Assembly: GCA_943371245.1 (NCBI GenBank)
Contig: CALRTY020000002.1
Location: 207,861-271,860 of the forward strand
Source of the DNA: UBA5018 sp947463165
GTDB taxonomy: Bacteria; Cyanobacteriota; Cyanobacteriia; PCC-6307; Cyanobiaceae
Length of the DNA stretch: 64,000 bases
Direction: 5' to 3'
Part shown: positions 8,548 through 16,628 of the stretch, piece by piece
Position numbering within the stretch: position 1 is the stretch's first letter
How the letters are laid out: the number at the start of each line of letters is the position of its first letter
Notes under the pieces: model-generated
Database searches by the model: none
What the model was told of the DNA's origin: nothing
The model's input: only the letters and a program-made list of their open reading frames with translations
Made by a program: the position numbers and the translations under genes

Positions 8548-9077
8548 GCTTGGTTCGCGCCTATAATGCTGGCTATGCCTCTGAGATCCAGCGATTCCTT
8601 GATGGTGTTGAGGGCATATCAGAAAGCCAGAGCACGAACAACTGGTTAGGAAGAGGCGTTTATTTCTGGGAGAGCGATCACCGCCGCGCCGAAAAATGGG
8701 CTATCCGCAACGTCCGAGAGATGATTCTGGAGTGCCAGCTGGAAACAGAGCTGCTGATCGACCTGTTGATTGACGACCAACGCAGTCAGGCGTTCTGGAA
8801 ACTCGCCGAGGAGCAAGCTGCCATACTCCAATCTGGCAGCTGTAGACCCAATGACAGAAGCCAGGAATACTTCGGCCTGGACGGCGAGCTGATCAACCGC
8901 CTACGACCAGACCTGGAGCAATCCTATGCCGGAATCCGGATGGCCTTCTGCCTCGATGAACCTGTTTTGCCTGATGGCCACCTGTTTCCACGCCAGCAGA
9001 TTCAGATCTGTCTGTGGAATTGCCAGGGGATCAGAAGCCCGAGGAAGTACATCGGCAGTTCCTTTCGAGGCTTATGA
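8544..9077 (+). CDS. Putative ADP-ribosyltransferase-fold toxin
   Basis: 177 residues. RAYNAGYASEIQRFL followed by NNWLGRGVYFWESDHRRAEKWA resembles the N-terminal part of bacterial proteins with an ART/PARP-like fold, where a nucleotide-binding strand is followed by G-x-GxYFW. A C-terminal Q-IQICLWNCQGI strand matches the same set. Family assignment is from memory of that pattern and moderate. The gene is coupled to the upstream partner by ATGA, and its own stop overlaps the ATG of the 9074 mini-ORF. Likely the toxic half of a two-gene module; target unknown. Confidence 0.5.
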   Translation: MSLVRAYNAGYASEIQRFLDGVEGISESQSTNNWLGRGVYFWESDHRRAEKWAIRNVREMILECQLETELLIDLLIDDQRSQAFWKLAEEQAAILQSGSCRPNDRSQEYFGLDGELINRLRPDLEQSYAGIRMAFCLDEPVLPDGHLFPRQQIQICLWNCQGIRSPRKYIGSSFRGL

Positions 9078-9229
9078 GTAACGTCACTCTTTCCTTCGCC
9101 ATGCTTTGGATCCCGATTTCCCATTCCAAGATCAAGCACCGCCCACCGCTGGAGATTCTGGCGGAACTGCGGGCGATCGAGCAGGGGATCCTGCGAGGGA
9201 TTGAGGAGCTGGAGGGGATGCTGCGATGA
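9074..9229 (+). CDS. 51-residue mini-ORF carrying the HsdM tail
   Basis: Second free-standing tail ORF: ATG at 9074 overlaps the preceding stop (ATGA), 21 unique residues lead into HRPPLEIL through GMLR, and its stop overlaps the hsdS start (ATGA). This keeps an unbroken chain of stop/start overlaps to hsdS. Whether the peptide has a job is unknown; see the repeats at 5737, 7313 and 9137. Confidence 0.5.
   Translation: MSNVTLSFAMLWIPISHSKIKHRPPLEILAELRAIEQGILRGIEELEGMLR
9137..9229 (+). repeat. HsdM 3'-tail repeat, copy 3
   Basis: 93 bp matching the end of hsdM, slightly shorter at the 5' side than the other two copies (homology starts at the CAC of HRPPLE). It differs at a few bases, including Q-G instead of Q-E in the helix. 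It directly precedes hsdS, where the original hsdM-hsdS junction would have been. Confidence 0.95.
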
Positions 9230-10422
9230 CAATTCCAAAAATAAAGATCGGAGACGTTGCTAAGATCAATCCAAGGCCAAGTCGTGTTCCGCAACTTGAT
9301 GAGATGGTCAGCTTTGCAGGTATGACTGATCTCAGTGCAGAAAGAGGGTGCATTACCCAAAGCGCACTTCGACCTTTTGCGGAGGTCTGCAAGGGCTATA
9401 CGCCCTTTCATGCACAGGATATCTTGGTGGCGAAAATCACCCCTTGCTTTGAAAACTGCAAGATTGGCGAGGCTTCAATCCCTACGGATATTGGGTATGG
9501 ATCCACTGAATTCCATGTGATACGCCCGCTCCCTGCACGGCTTGACAGAAGGTATCTTCTTCATTTCCTTCGGCAGGCAAGAATCTTAAAGACCGGAGAG
9601 AGGCGCATGACAGGAAGCGCCGGTCAGCGGAGGGTCCCTGCTTCGTTTCTTGAGGCCTTGGAAATCCCCCTCCCCCCACTGGAGGAGCAGCGGCGCATCG
9701 CGGCGATTTTGGATAAAGTTGCGCGAATAGACGAGCTGTGCGGCGCAGCGCGCGAGCTATCTCAGGCAGCAGAGAAGAGTCTATTTTTGCATTTCTTCGC
9801 AGATCAGCAGGAGGGTGATGGCCGCCTTCTTAAGGAATTAGCAGATTCAAGGCCAAATGCGATTAGGACGGGCCCTTTTGGCAGTCAGCTTCTCCATAGC
9901 GAGTTCACGGATTCTGGAATAGCCGTACTTGGCATTGATAATGCCGTCAATAACTGCTTTGAGTGGGGCAGGAAGCGATTTATCTCCAATAAGAAATATG
10001 CTCAGCTCAAGCGTTATACCGTGTCCCCAGGCGATCTGCTCATTACTATTATGGGAACATGTGGCCGAGCTGTAGTAGTCCCCGATGACATTCCTCTGGC
10101 AATAAACACCAAGCATTTATGCGCAGTCTCAGTTGATCGCAGAGTCGTTCTGCCTGAATTCCTTCACAGCTATATGCTCTTCCATCCCTCCGCCTCGCGG
10201 TATTTGGCTCAGCGGACTAAGGGGGCGATCATGGAAGGACTAAACATGGCAATTATCAAGGAAATGCCTGTAAATGTGCCTCCAATATCACAGCAGCTGG
10301 ATTGGCTGAAGCGCAGGGAAATTGTCAAATCAGTAGGTAGAGGGGCTCAAGCGATGACGGCATCTGCATCATCGCTTAGTCTGAGTTTGTCTTGCAATTT
10401 GCTGGCGGGAAGAATTGCATGA
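9226..10422 (+). CDS. hsdS: Type I restriction-modification specificity subunit HsdS
   Basis: 398 residues with two target-recognition domains: TRD1 about 1-145, then the conserved helix PLPPLEEQRRIAAILD, TRD2 about 205-360 (RTGPFGSQL, MGTCGRAVVVP, MEGLNMAIIKEMPVNVPP). It sets the DNA target of the HsdMS and HsdRMS complexes. The second conserved helix is short and ends in a Ser/Leu-rich stretch, so the C-terminus is somewhat unusual. The start overlaps the preceding tail repeat (ATGA), and its stop overlaps the DUF262 remnant (ATGA). GC is lower than in hsdM and hsdR, as usual for exchangeable hsdS genes. Confidence 0.93.
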   Translation: MTIPKIKIGDVAKINPRPSRVPQLDEMVSFAGMTDLSAERGCITQSALRPFAEVCKGYTPFHAQDILVAKITPCFENCKIGEASIPTDIGYGSTEFHVIRPLPARLDRRYLLHFLRQARILKTGERRMTGSAGQRRVPASFLEALEIPLPPLEEQRRIAAILDKVARIDELCGAARELSQAAEKSLFLHFFADQQEGDGRLLKELADSRPNAIRTGPFGSQLLHSEFTDSGIAVLGIDNAVNNCFEWGRKRFISNKKYAQLKRYTVSPGDLLITIMGTCGRAVVVPDDIPLAINTKHLCAVSVDRRVVLPEFLHSYMLFHPSASRYLAQRTKGAIMEGLNMAIIKEMPVNVPPISQQLDWLKRREIVKSVGRGAQAMTASASSLSLSLSCNLLAGRIA

Positions 10423-10694
10423 AAGTCACAAGAGCCAAACTCCTCCAAATCCTGAGCGCCGTCTCCCAGTTCATCATTCCGATCTATCAGCGCACTTATT
10501 CGTGGACGCTGAAGGAATGCCAGCAGCTCTGGGCTGACATCCTTCGCGCCGGTGCCAGCGAGGCGATCGGCGTGCATTTCATCGGCTCGGTGGTGTACTC
10601 CGATCAGGGCCTTGGCAACCACGCGGTGCAGGCGCCCAAGCTGGTGATCGAAGGGAGACGTGCCAACCCTTGCGATCGCTGCCAGAATGGATAA
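10419..10694 (+). pseudogene. DUF262 (GmrS/ParB-like) protein, truncated
   Basis: 91 codons. QFIIPIYQRTYSWTLKECQQLW, then HFIGSVVYSDQG and LVIEG are the N-terminal landmarks of DUF262 proteins, the nuclease/NTPase-like half of GmrSD-type (type IV) restriction enzymes and related defence proteins, which normally run to several hundred residues. Here the frame leaves homology after VIEG(Q/R)R near 10665 and stops. It begins by ATGA overlap with hsdS, so it was once the fourth gene of the operon. Confidence 0.7.
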
Positions 10695-10708
10695 GTGTGG
10701 CCAGCGCC

Positions 10709-10915
10709 ATGAACGAGATTCTGTTCGTTGTGGAGGAAGCGGAGGATGGCTCCTATCGCGCCAACGCCGTGGGTCAGGCGATTCATACTGAGGCTGATAG
10801 TCTCAACGAGCTCCACCAGGAGATTCGCGACGCGGTGCACTGCCACTTCGATGAGGGGCAGGCTCCGCCGCTGATTCGCCTGCATCATGTACGGCAAGAA
10901 TTGTTGACACTTTGA
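10709..10915 (+). CDS. HicB-like antitoxin
   Basis: 68 residues. MNEILFVVEEAEDGSYRANAVGQAIHTEADSLNELHQEIRDAV is a short HicB-type fold of the DUF1902 kind, typically partnered with a HicA toxin. The ATG at 10709 is chosen because the family begins with that strand; the open frame extends a little further up. Its stop overlaps a TTG that would start the following hicA (TTGA). Confidence 0.75.
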   Translation: MNEILFVVEEAEDGSYRANAVGQAIHTEADSLNELHQEIRDAVHCHFDEGQAPPLIRLHHVRQELLTL

Positions 10916-11153
10916 GAATCCCCAGGGATCTCAACGGAACTATTTCGCAAAGCAGCTTGGACAGTTTGGCTACAGCATCACCAGGCAGAGCGGCAGCCAC
11001 ATGCGACTCACTCGGATTGATGGAGGCCAGGAACAACACCTCACCATTCCGTCCCACAAGTCACTGCGGGTTGGTACGCTCAGGCAAATCCTCAAAGATG
11101 TGGCCGAGCACACGCACCAAACATTGGAGCTGGTTGTCGAGGCGCTTGGTTGA
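10912..11153 (+). pseudogene. HicA-type toxin with a frameshift
   Basis: From TTG 10912 the frame begins like HicA (RIPRDLNG). The rest of the domain is in another frame: YFAKQLGQFGYSITRQSGSH, then LTIPSHKSLRVGTLRQIL and a stop at 11151-11153. The switch lies near 10937. The catalytic His segment (GSH) is preserved. No start codon exists in the second frame upstream of the domain. It is read as a one-base-indel pseudogene, but a sequencing error or programmed slip would give an intact 80-residue toxin. Confidence 0.65.
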
Positions 11154-11182
11154 ACGTGTTCACTTCGCTTGGCTACAATGGA

Positions 11183-11356
11183 TTATCTTCTGAGTTGTTG
11201 AGATTCCAGCAACCTTCTGGCAAGATCACGGGCGATTTTCAGGGTTTCCGCAACGGTACGGCCTTGGGCGACCAGGCCCTGGATGGCCTCCGATGTGGCC
11301 ATATAGCCACCCTCCGGCAGACGCTCCACATGCAGCATCAGACAAGATTCTGACAT
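11183..11356 (-). CDS. HicB-family antitoxin, short and solitary
   Basis: 57 residues, ATG at 11356. LHVERLPEGGYMATSEAIQGLVAQGRTVAETLKIARDLARRLLE matches the HicB antitoxin core (strand-turn-GLVAQG-helix). No HicA gene is on the same strand next to it; the frameshifted hicA at 10912 runs towards it. Likely an orphan antitoxin or remnant. Confidence 0.65.
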   Translation of the reverse strand: MSESCLMLHVERLPEGGYMATSEAIQGLVAQGRTVAETLKIARDLARRLLESQQLRR

Positions 11357-11404
11357 TGTGGTTTCACTGATTACAAAAAAGCCTAATCCGTTCCTGCCGA
11401 AGTC

Positions 11405-11641
11405 TCAGAGATTGGAAGGGTTCAGGCCAAGCTCACTAACCACGTCGTCAAGGCTGCAGGTGCGCTCCTGGCCCAGACGGATGCGTTCCGCCACCGCAGC
11501 CCCCAGGTAGGCATCCTCAAGGTCGTCCAGCCCGGCTTCGATCAGCTGCCGTAGGTGGAAGGCCTTGGTACGTCCGGTCAGTTGCGCAAGCTGATCGAGC
11601 CGCTGCTCGGTTGCAGCCTCCAGCCGCACTGTGGTGGCCAT
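11405..11641 (-). CDS. Ribbon-helix-helix antitoxin, RelB/CopG type
   Basis: 78 residues from the ATG at 11641. MATTVRLEAATEQRLDQLAQLTGRTKAFHLRQLIEAGLDDLEDAYLG is a classic RHH DNA-binding domain followed by a helix that would bind a RelE-type toxin. The frame is open further upstream, but the RHH strand marks this start. No RelE-type toxin follows on the same strand, so it appears orphaned. Confidence 0.8.
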   Translation of the reverse strand: MATTVRLEAATEQRLDQLAQLTGRTKAFHLRQLIEAGLDDLEDAYLGAAVAERIRLGQERTCSLDDVVSELGLNPSNL

Positions 11642-11881
11642 GCAGTCACCTGAATACACCAATTCATCGTAGTGGGGATGGCGGTTTGGGGAGCTGGCCT
11701 GTGAGGCTGCCCATCGGCATGGGTGTCGCCGGTACGTCCAGGGCTTGCCTGGCTCGATCCAGCAGCCCGATCGACCAGTGATCCGAACGGTGTAGGGCAA
11801 GGACAATCACCAGGTCATCGAGGCTGGTTCTGCCTTCCTGCCCGAGGCCCAGGAGCCTGACCCCCAGCTCAATTCAGCAGT
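11642..11881. other. Short gap with a degenerate minus-strand frame
   Basis: On the minus strand the segment translates without stops for about 65 codons (LLGLGQEGRTSLDDLVIVLALHRSDHW region) but has no start codon and no family I recognise. It may be the relic of a toxin that accompanied the RHH or MNT gene. Confidence 0.3.
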
Positions 11882-12232
11882 TCACGCGCCGAGGGCGACA
11901 TCCAGTGCCTCCGCCAGAACCGAAGTTGCCAGATGTCTGCTCAAGCCCTCCGTGGTCACCAGATCAACGCGCCTGGCCAGGATCGTTTCCAGGTGGTCCA
12001 CGAGTTCCAGGTAGGCATCAAAATCTTTGCGGCCAGGCTGGAAGCTCACCAGAAGATCAACATCACTCTCAGGATGGATCGCCTGATCACGTGCAAACGA
12101 GCCGAAGACGGCGCAGCGTGCGAGTCCCATCCCCCTCAAGGTGCTGGCATCTGTGGTGAGCCGATCCAGCACATCCGAGCGATGGGCGGCAGGGGCGACC
12201 CCCGCAGCAGGGATGAGTGATGAGCCAGGCAT
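11882..12232 (-). CDS. MNT-type nucleotidyltransferase (MntA-like)
   Basis: 116 residues. The minimal nucleotidyltransferase signature GSFARDQ-x8-SDVDLLVSF lies near residues 43-62, with the two metal-binding Asp residues in DVD. MntA proteins inactivate HEPN toxins by AMPylating or polyadenylating them. No intact HEPN partner is adjacent, so this copy is either orphaned or has lost its toxin to the decayed stretch just downstream. Confidence 0.8.
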   Translation of the reverse strand: MPGSSLIPAAGVAPAAHRSDVLDRLTTDASTLRGMGLARCAVFGSFARDQAIHPESDVDLLVSFQPGRKDFDAYLELVDHLETILARRVDLVTTEGLSRHLATSVLAEALDVALGA

Positions 12233-12374
12233 CGGCTCAATTTAACGAGCCCGGCCGGTTCATTCATCATGATTCGCCAGTCGCTGGAGCGGCAGCTGGA
12301 TGACGCTTCCGAGGCCCCTTGACCGGAATGCCCCGATGGTGGCGTTAGCCTGGACAGACTTCCTGTACAGCTCC

Positions 12375-12650
12375 ATGACCATCGAAACCACCTACACCGC
12401 CGCTCGCGACCAGCTCAAAGCTTTGATGGACCGGGTGGTGGAAGACCGGGAGGTGGTGATGGTGCGGCGCCGCCAGGGGGGTGATGTCGCCTTGGTGGCA
12501 GCCGACGAGCTGGAAGGTCTGCTGGAAACGGCCCACCTGCTGCGCTCGCCCCGTAACGCAGCCCGGCTCCTCTCAGCCCTGGAGCGCGCCCGGGGCGACA
12601 GCCTTCCCGCCTTTCGCCTGGAGGATCTTGAGGCCCAGCTGGAAACATGA
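12375..12650 (+). CDS. yefM: Phd/YefM-family antitoxin
   Basis: 91 residues from the ATG at 12375. MTIETTYTAARDQLKALMDRVVEDREVVMVRRRQGGDVALVAADELEGLLETAHLL is the Phd/YefM N-terminal DNA-binding fold. The C-terminal half, rich in Glu and Leu, is the disordered toxin clamp. It overlaps the toxin gene by ATGA. The pair autorepresses in known systems. Confidence 0.9.
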   Translation: MTIETTYTAARDQLKALMDRVVEDREVVMVRRRQGGDVALVAADELEGLLETAHLLRSPRNAARLLSALERARGDSLPAFRLEDLEAQLET

Positions 12651-12913
12651 GCACTCAGCGAGAAGCGGTGTGCCATCCGGAGTTTCTGGAGGACCTGCAG
12701 CACTGGATCGAAACTGATCGGCGCGTAGCCCGCCGGCTTCTTGACCTGATGAAGGCCGTGCTGCGCGATCCCTTCAGCGGCATCGGCAAACCGGAACCGC
12801 TTAAAAACCTCGGCTCAGGGGTCTGGTCGCGCCGGATCACCCAGGAGCACCGCTGCGTTTACCTCGTGAAAGCTGAGCGCGTCGAGTTTCTGCAGGGTCG
12901 TTACCACTATTGA
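12647..12913 (+). CDS. yoeB: YoeB-family mRNA interferase toxin
   Basis: 88 residues. The RelE/YoeB fold is recognisable by FLEDLQHWIETDRR, DPFSGIGKPEPLKNL, WSRRITQEHRCVYLV and the C-terminal GRYHY with the conserved Tyr/His. YoeB cleaves mRNA at the ribosomal A site. Conserved Glu and Arg positions in KPE and SRR are present. Coupled to its antitoxin by ATGA, immediately upstream of hsdR. Confidence 0.92.
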   Translation: MSTQREAVCHPEFLEDLQHWIETDRRVARRLLDLMKAVLRDPFSGIGKPEPLKNLGSGVWSRRITQEHRCVYLVKAERVEFLQGRYHY

Positions 12914-13028
12914 TGCGCCAGATGAGTGGGCTCACCGCAGCGTCCTGATTGCGCGTTGCAGCATCTAGCCTGAACGTGATGCATCCTGATTGCATTCCGT
13001 TGGCTTCTGCGCTGCCGCCCCCCATTCC

Positions 13029-16000
13029 ATGAGCTCCCAGTACAGCCTGATCGCTAGACAGTGGCCTGAGCTCCACGAAGAGGCGCTCAAAGTGGAGCAG
13101 TTCGCCCTCAGCGACCCTCGCACCGCCTGCTTCTACGCCCGCCGCACGATCGAGCTGCTGGTGGAGTGGGTCTACGAGAACGATTTCCAGTTGGAGAGGC
13201 CAGTCGCCGCCCAGACCCTGGCGGAGCTGATGTACGCCCGAGTTTTCTGCGACCTGGCCGGCGAGCAGATGCGCCGCTTCCGATTGCTCAAGGATCTCGG
13301 CAATAAGGCCGTGCATCGCACCGATCCCATCCGAGTCGGAGACGCGATGACCGCCGCCCGCGAGCTGTTTCAGGTATTGCGCTGGTTTGCCCTCAGCTAT
13401 GGAAGCGATCCGCAACGCGTGAAGGGCTGCAGCTTCAACGCTGATCTCCTGCCCAGCCGTGATGCCGCCACAGTTCAGCAGGCCCAGAGCCGCGAGCAGC
13501 TGGAGGCCCTGGCCGAGCAGCTGGCGGAGCGCGACGGCCAGCTGCGCGATCAACGCCAAGCCTCCCTTGCCACACAGGAGGAACTGGATCGCCTGCGCCA
13601 GGAGATCACCGCCCTGCGTAAGGCCAATGAAGCCGCCGCCCAGCCCGAAGCCGACCTCAGCGAGTTCGAAACCCGCCGCGGCTACATCGATCACTACCTC
13701 GAAGAGGCCGGCTGGAATCACGGCCGGAGCTGCACCCACGAGCACGAGGTTCAGGGCATGCCCAATGCCACTGGTACAGGCTTCGTGGATTACGTGCTCT
13801 GGGGGGATGACGGCAAACCCCTGGCCCTGGTGGAAGCCAAGCGCAGCCGCCGCGATTTGATGGAGGGCCAGCGCCAGGGCGAGCTCTATGCCAACTGCCT
13901 GGAGCAGCGCTACGGCCAACGGCCGCTGATCTTCCTTTCCAATGGCTACCGCCACCGTCTCTGGGATGACCTGCGCCACCCACCGCGGGATGTACAGGGC
14001 TTTTACAAAAAGGACGAGCTCGAAACCCTGATCCGGCGCCGGGAGATCCGCCAGCCGCTAGCTAAGGCCACCCTTTCGAACAGCATCGCCGGGCGTTACT
14101 ACCAGCAGCGGGCGATTCGGGCGATTTGTGAATCCCTGGAACATGGTCGCCTGAAAGCGTTGCTGGTGCAGGCCACCGGCACCGGCAAAACCCGCACAGC
14201 CATCTCCCTCACCGAGCTGCTCAGCCGCTGCAACTGGGTGAAGCGGGTGCTGTTCCTCGCCGATCGCACCTCCTTGGTGCTGCAGGCCGAACGCGCCTTT
14301 CGCCGCTTCTTGCCCGATTGCACACCGGTGAATCTGGTAACTAATCGCGGCGGTGAGGGGCGGGTGTTTCTCTCCACCTACCCCACGATGATGAACCTCA
14401 TCGATGCGGAGGCTTCTCGCGGTGTGAAGCGTTTCGGAGTGGGGCACTTCGATCTGGTGATCATTGACGAGGCGCACCGCAGTGTTTATCAGAAATATGG
14501 CGCGATCTTCGCATACTTTGATTCGCTGCTTACCGGTCTCACCGCCACTCCGCGCGAGGAGATAGACCGCAACACCTACGATCTCTTCGATCGGGAGATC
14601 GGTCTGCCCACCGATGAGTACGGCCTCGATCAAGCCGTTAATGATGGCTTTCTCGTGCCCTTCCGGCCCATCTCCGTGCCGTTGCGTTTCCCGCGAGATG
14701 GCATCAGCTACAACGACCTCAGTAACGACGAGAAAGCCCAGTGGGAGCTGCTCGACTGGGAGGAGGATGTGCTCCGATCCGGCCGGGTGGACTCCGGTGC
14801 GATCAACGCCTGGCTGTTCAACACCGACACCGTCGACAAGGGCTTGGAAGTGCTGATGACCAAGGGTTGTCTAGAAGCTGGCGGCGATCGGCTCGGTAAG
14901 ACGGTGATCTTCGCGCGCAAACAAGAGCACGCCGAGTTCATCCGCGAGCGTTTTGATTACAACTACCCCCACCTCGCCGGCAAGGCCGCCCGGGTGATCC
15001 ATAACAAGGTGAAATATGCCCAGTCACTTATTGATGAGTTTGCCAATCCAGACAGCGATCTGCGCATCGCCATTTCGGTAGACATGCTCGATACCGGCAT
15101 CGACATCCCTGAGATCGTCAATCTGATGTTCTTCAAGCCGGTGCGCTCCCGCACCAAGTTCTGGCAGATGGTGGGGCGTGGCACCCGCACCTGCAAAGAC
15201 CTATTCGGTCCCGGCCGCGATAAGGAGTGCTTCTGGATTTTCGATCTTTGCCAGAACCTCGAATTCTTTCTCGGTCAAGGCGGCGCCGATTCCAGCGCCG
15301 CCCCCGAAACCCTCAGCACCCGTCTTTTCCGCAGCCGCCTGGCGTTGATCGACGCCATTGATCAGCAGGCGCTGCCGTCGGGGACCGGCATGGCCATTCC
15401 CACGCCAGAAGGCCACCGTGGCGATCTCGAGACCGCTCTAGGGCTGCACCGACACACTCTCGCCGAGTTGCTGCGCTGCCATGTGGCCGCCTGCCCGGTC
15501 GACAATTTCCTGGTGCGCCCCCATCTGCAGCTGGTGGAGCGTTTCAGTCGCCAAGAGACCTGGCGCCGCCTCAGCCTCGACGACCATCAGTCCCTCGCCG
15601 CCACCCTGGCGCCACTTCCCTCCGCCTACGCCGAGCAGCAGGGCGACACCGACCCGGACGCGCGCCGCTTCGATCTGCTCCTCTACACCCTGCAGCTCAG
15701 CCTGCTGCGAGGCGAACCGCGCTTCGCCCGCCTGCAGCAGCAGCTGCGCGAATTGGCCGCCGAATTGGAGGCCCGCGCCAACATCCCCCAGGTGGCGGCC
15801 GAGCTGGAGCTGATCCGCGATCTACTTGCCGATGAATGGTGGCAAGACGTCACCGTGCCGATGCTTGAGGAGGTGCGGCGGCGACTGCGTGCCTTGGTTG
15901 GCTTGATCGAAACCACGGCTCGCTCACCGCTCTACACCAACTTCGCCGACGAGCTCGGCGAGCTCCGAGAGCTCGATGCCGCAGCCCTGCTCAGCCGCGA

Positions 16001-16484
16001 CGAGTTCCAGCAATTCCGCCTGCGTGCTCGCGACTTCCTGCGAGCCCACGAGGATCAGCTCACCATGCAGCGCCTCCGCCGCAACCAGCCCCTCACCCCC
16101 GCCGATCTCGACGAGCTGCAGCGCTTCCTGCTCTCCCATGGTGTTGGCACGGAGCAGTCGATCCTGCGGGCAGCGGAAGAGTGCAACGGCTTCGGTCTGT
16201 TCATCCGTGCGCTGGTGGGCCTGGATCGCAACGCCGCCAAGGAGCTGTTCGCCGAATTCCTCGCCGATGGCACCCTCACCGCCACCCAGATCCGCTTCAT
16301 CAACGAAATCATCGACGAGCTAACCAGCCATGGCGTTATGGACCCCGCCCGCCTCTACGACCCGCCCTTCAGCGACCTGGCGCCTACGGGCCCGGAGGGG
16401 CTGTTCTCGGAGGTTGAGGTCGACAACATCTGCCACCTGCTCGACCTGATCCGATCGCGGGCCATGGCCGCGCAAGCCGCCTGA
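13029..16484 (+). CDS. hsdR: Type I restriction endonuclease subunit HsdR
   Basis: 1151 residues from the ATG at 13029. Layout: an N-terminal HEPN-like/DUF4145-type domain (about 10-130), a coiled coil, a PD-(D/E)xK nuclease (DYVLWG ... LVEAKRS, about 255-271), an SF2 translocase (Walker A TGTGKT about 383, DEAH about 480, GRGTRT later) and a C-terminal HsdM-binding helical region. It translocates DNA and cuts it when HsdRMS meets unmethylated sites. It resembles EcoKI/EcoR124-type proteins of the COG4096 branch. The gene is complete, but separated from hsdS by 2.6 kb of TA genes. Confidence 0.95.
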   Translation: MSSQYSLIARQWPELHEEALKVEQFALSDPRTACFYARRTIELLVEWVYENDFQLERPVAAQTLAELMYARVFCDLAGEQMRRFRLLKDLGNKAVHRTDPIRVGDAMTAARELFQVLRWFALSYGSDPQRVKGCSFNADLLPSRDAATVQQAQSREQLEALAEQLAERDGQLRDQRQASLATQEELDRLRQEITALRKANEAAAQPEADLSEFETRRGYIDHYLEEAGWNHGRSCTHEHEVQGMPNATGTGFVDYVLWGDDGKPLALVEAKRSRRDLMEGQRQGELYANCLEQRYGQRPLIFLSNGYRHRLWDDLRHPPRDVQGFYKKDELETLIRRREIRQPLAKATLSNSIAGRYYQQRAIRAICESLEHGRLKALLVQATGTGKTRTAISLTELLSRCNWVKRVLFLADRTSLVLQAERAFRRFLPDCTPVNLVTNRGGEGRVFLSTYPTMMNLIDAEASRGVKRFGVGHFDLVIIDEAHRSVYQKYGAIFAYFDSLLTGLTATPREEIDRNTYDLFDREIGLPTDEYGLDQAVNDGFLVPFRPISVPLRFPRDGISYNDLSNDEKAQWELLDWEEDVLRSGRVDSGAINAWLFNTDTVDKGLEVLMTKGCLEAGGDRLGKTVIFARKQEHAEFIRERFDYNYPHLAGKAARVIHNKVKYAQSLIDEFANPDSDLRIAISVDMLDTGIDIPEIVNLMFFKPVRSRTKFWQMVGRGTRTCKDLFGPGRDKECFWIFDLCQNLEFFLGQGGADSSAAPETLSTRLFRSRLALIDAIDQQALPSGTGMAIPTPEGHRGDLETALGLHRHTLAELLRCHVAACPVDNFLVRPHLQLVERFSRQETWRRLSLDDHQSLAATLAPLPSAYAEQQGDTDPDARRFDLLLYTLQLSLLRGEPRFARLQQQLRELAAELEARANIPQVAAELELIRDLLADEWWQDVTVPMLEEVRRRLRALVGLIETTARSPLYTNFADELGELRELDAAALLSRDEFQQFRLRARDFLRAHEDQLTMQRLRRNQPLTPADLDELQRFLLSHGVGTEQSILRAAEECNGFGLFIRALVGLDRNAAKELFAEFLADGTLTATQIRFINEIIDELTSHGVMDPARLYDPPFSDLAPTGPEGLFSEVEVDNICHLLDLIRSRAMAAQAA

Positions 16485-16628
16485 GCCGATTTTTTGGATC
16501 GCTTCGCGGTGGTTGCTGGGGCTGCTGACGCAGTAGTTGGCGGGTGCGTAGTACCCCAGCGGACAGCTACCCAGCCCATCAGCCAGCCAAGCATCCAGAC
16601 CACCAGTCAGCCCATGGAAATGGCGGCG

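Noticed and set aside
12837..13979. Long minus-strand open frame across hsdR
   Set aside because: Ala/Gly/Leu-rich shadow of hsdR.
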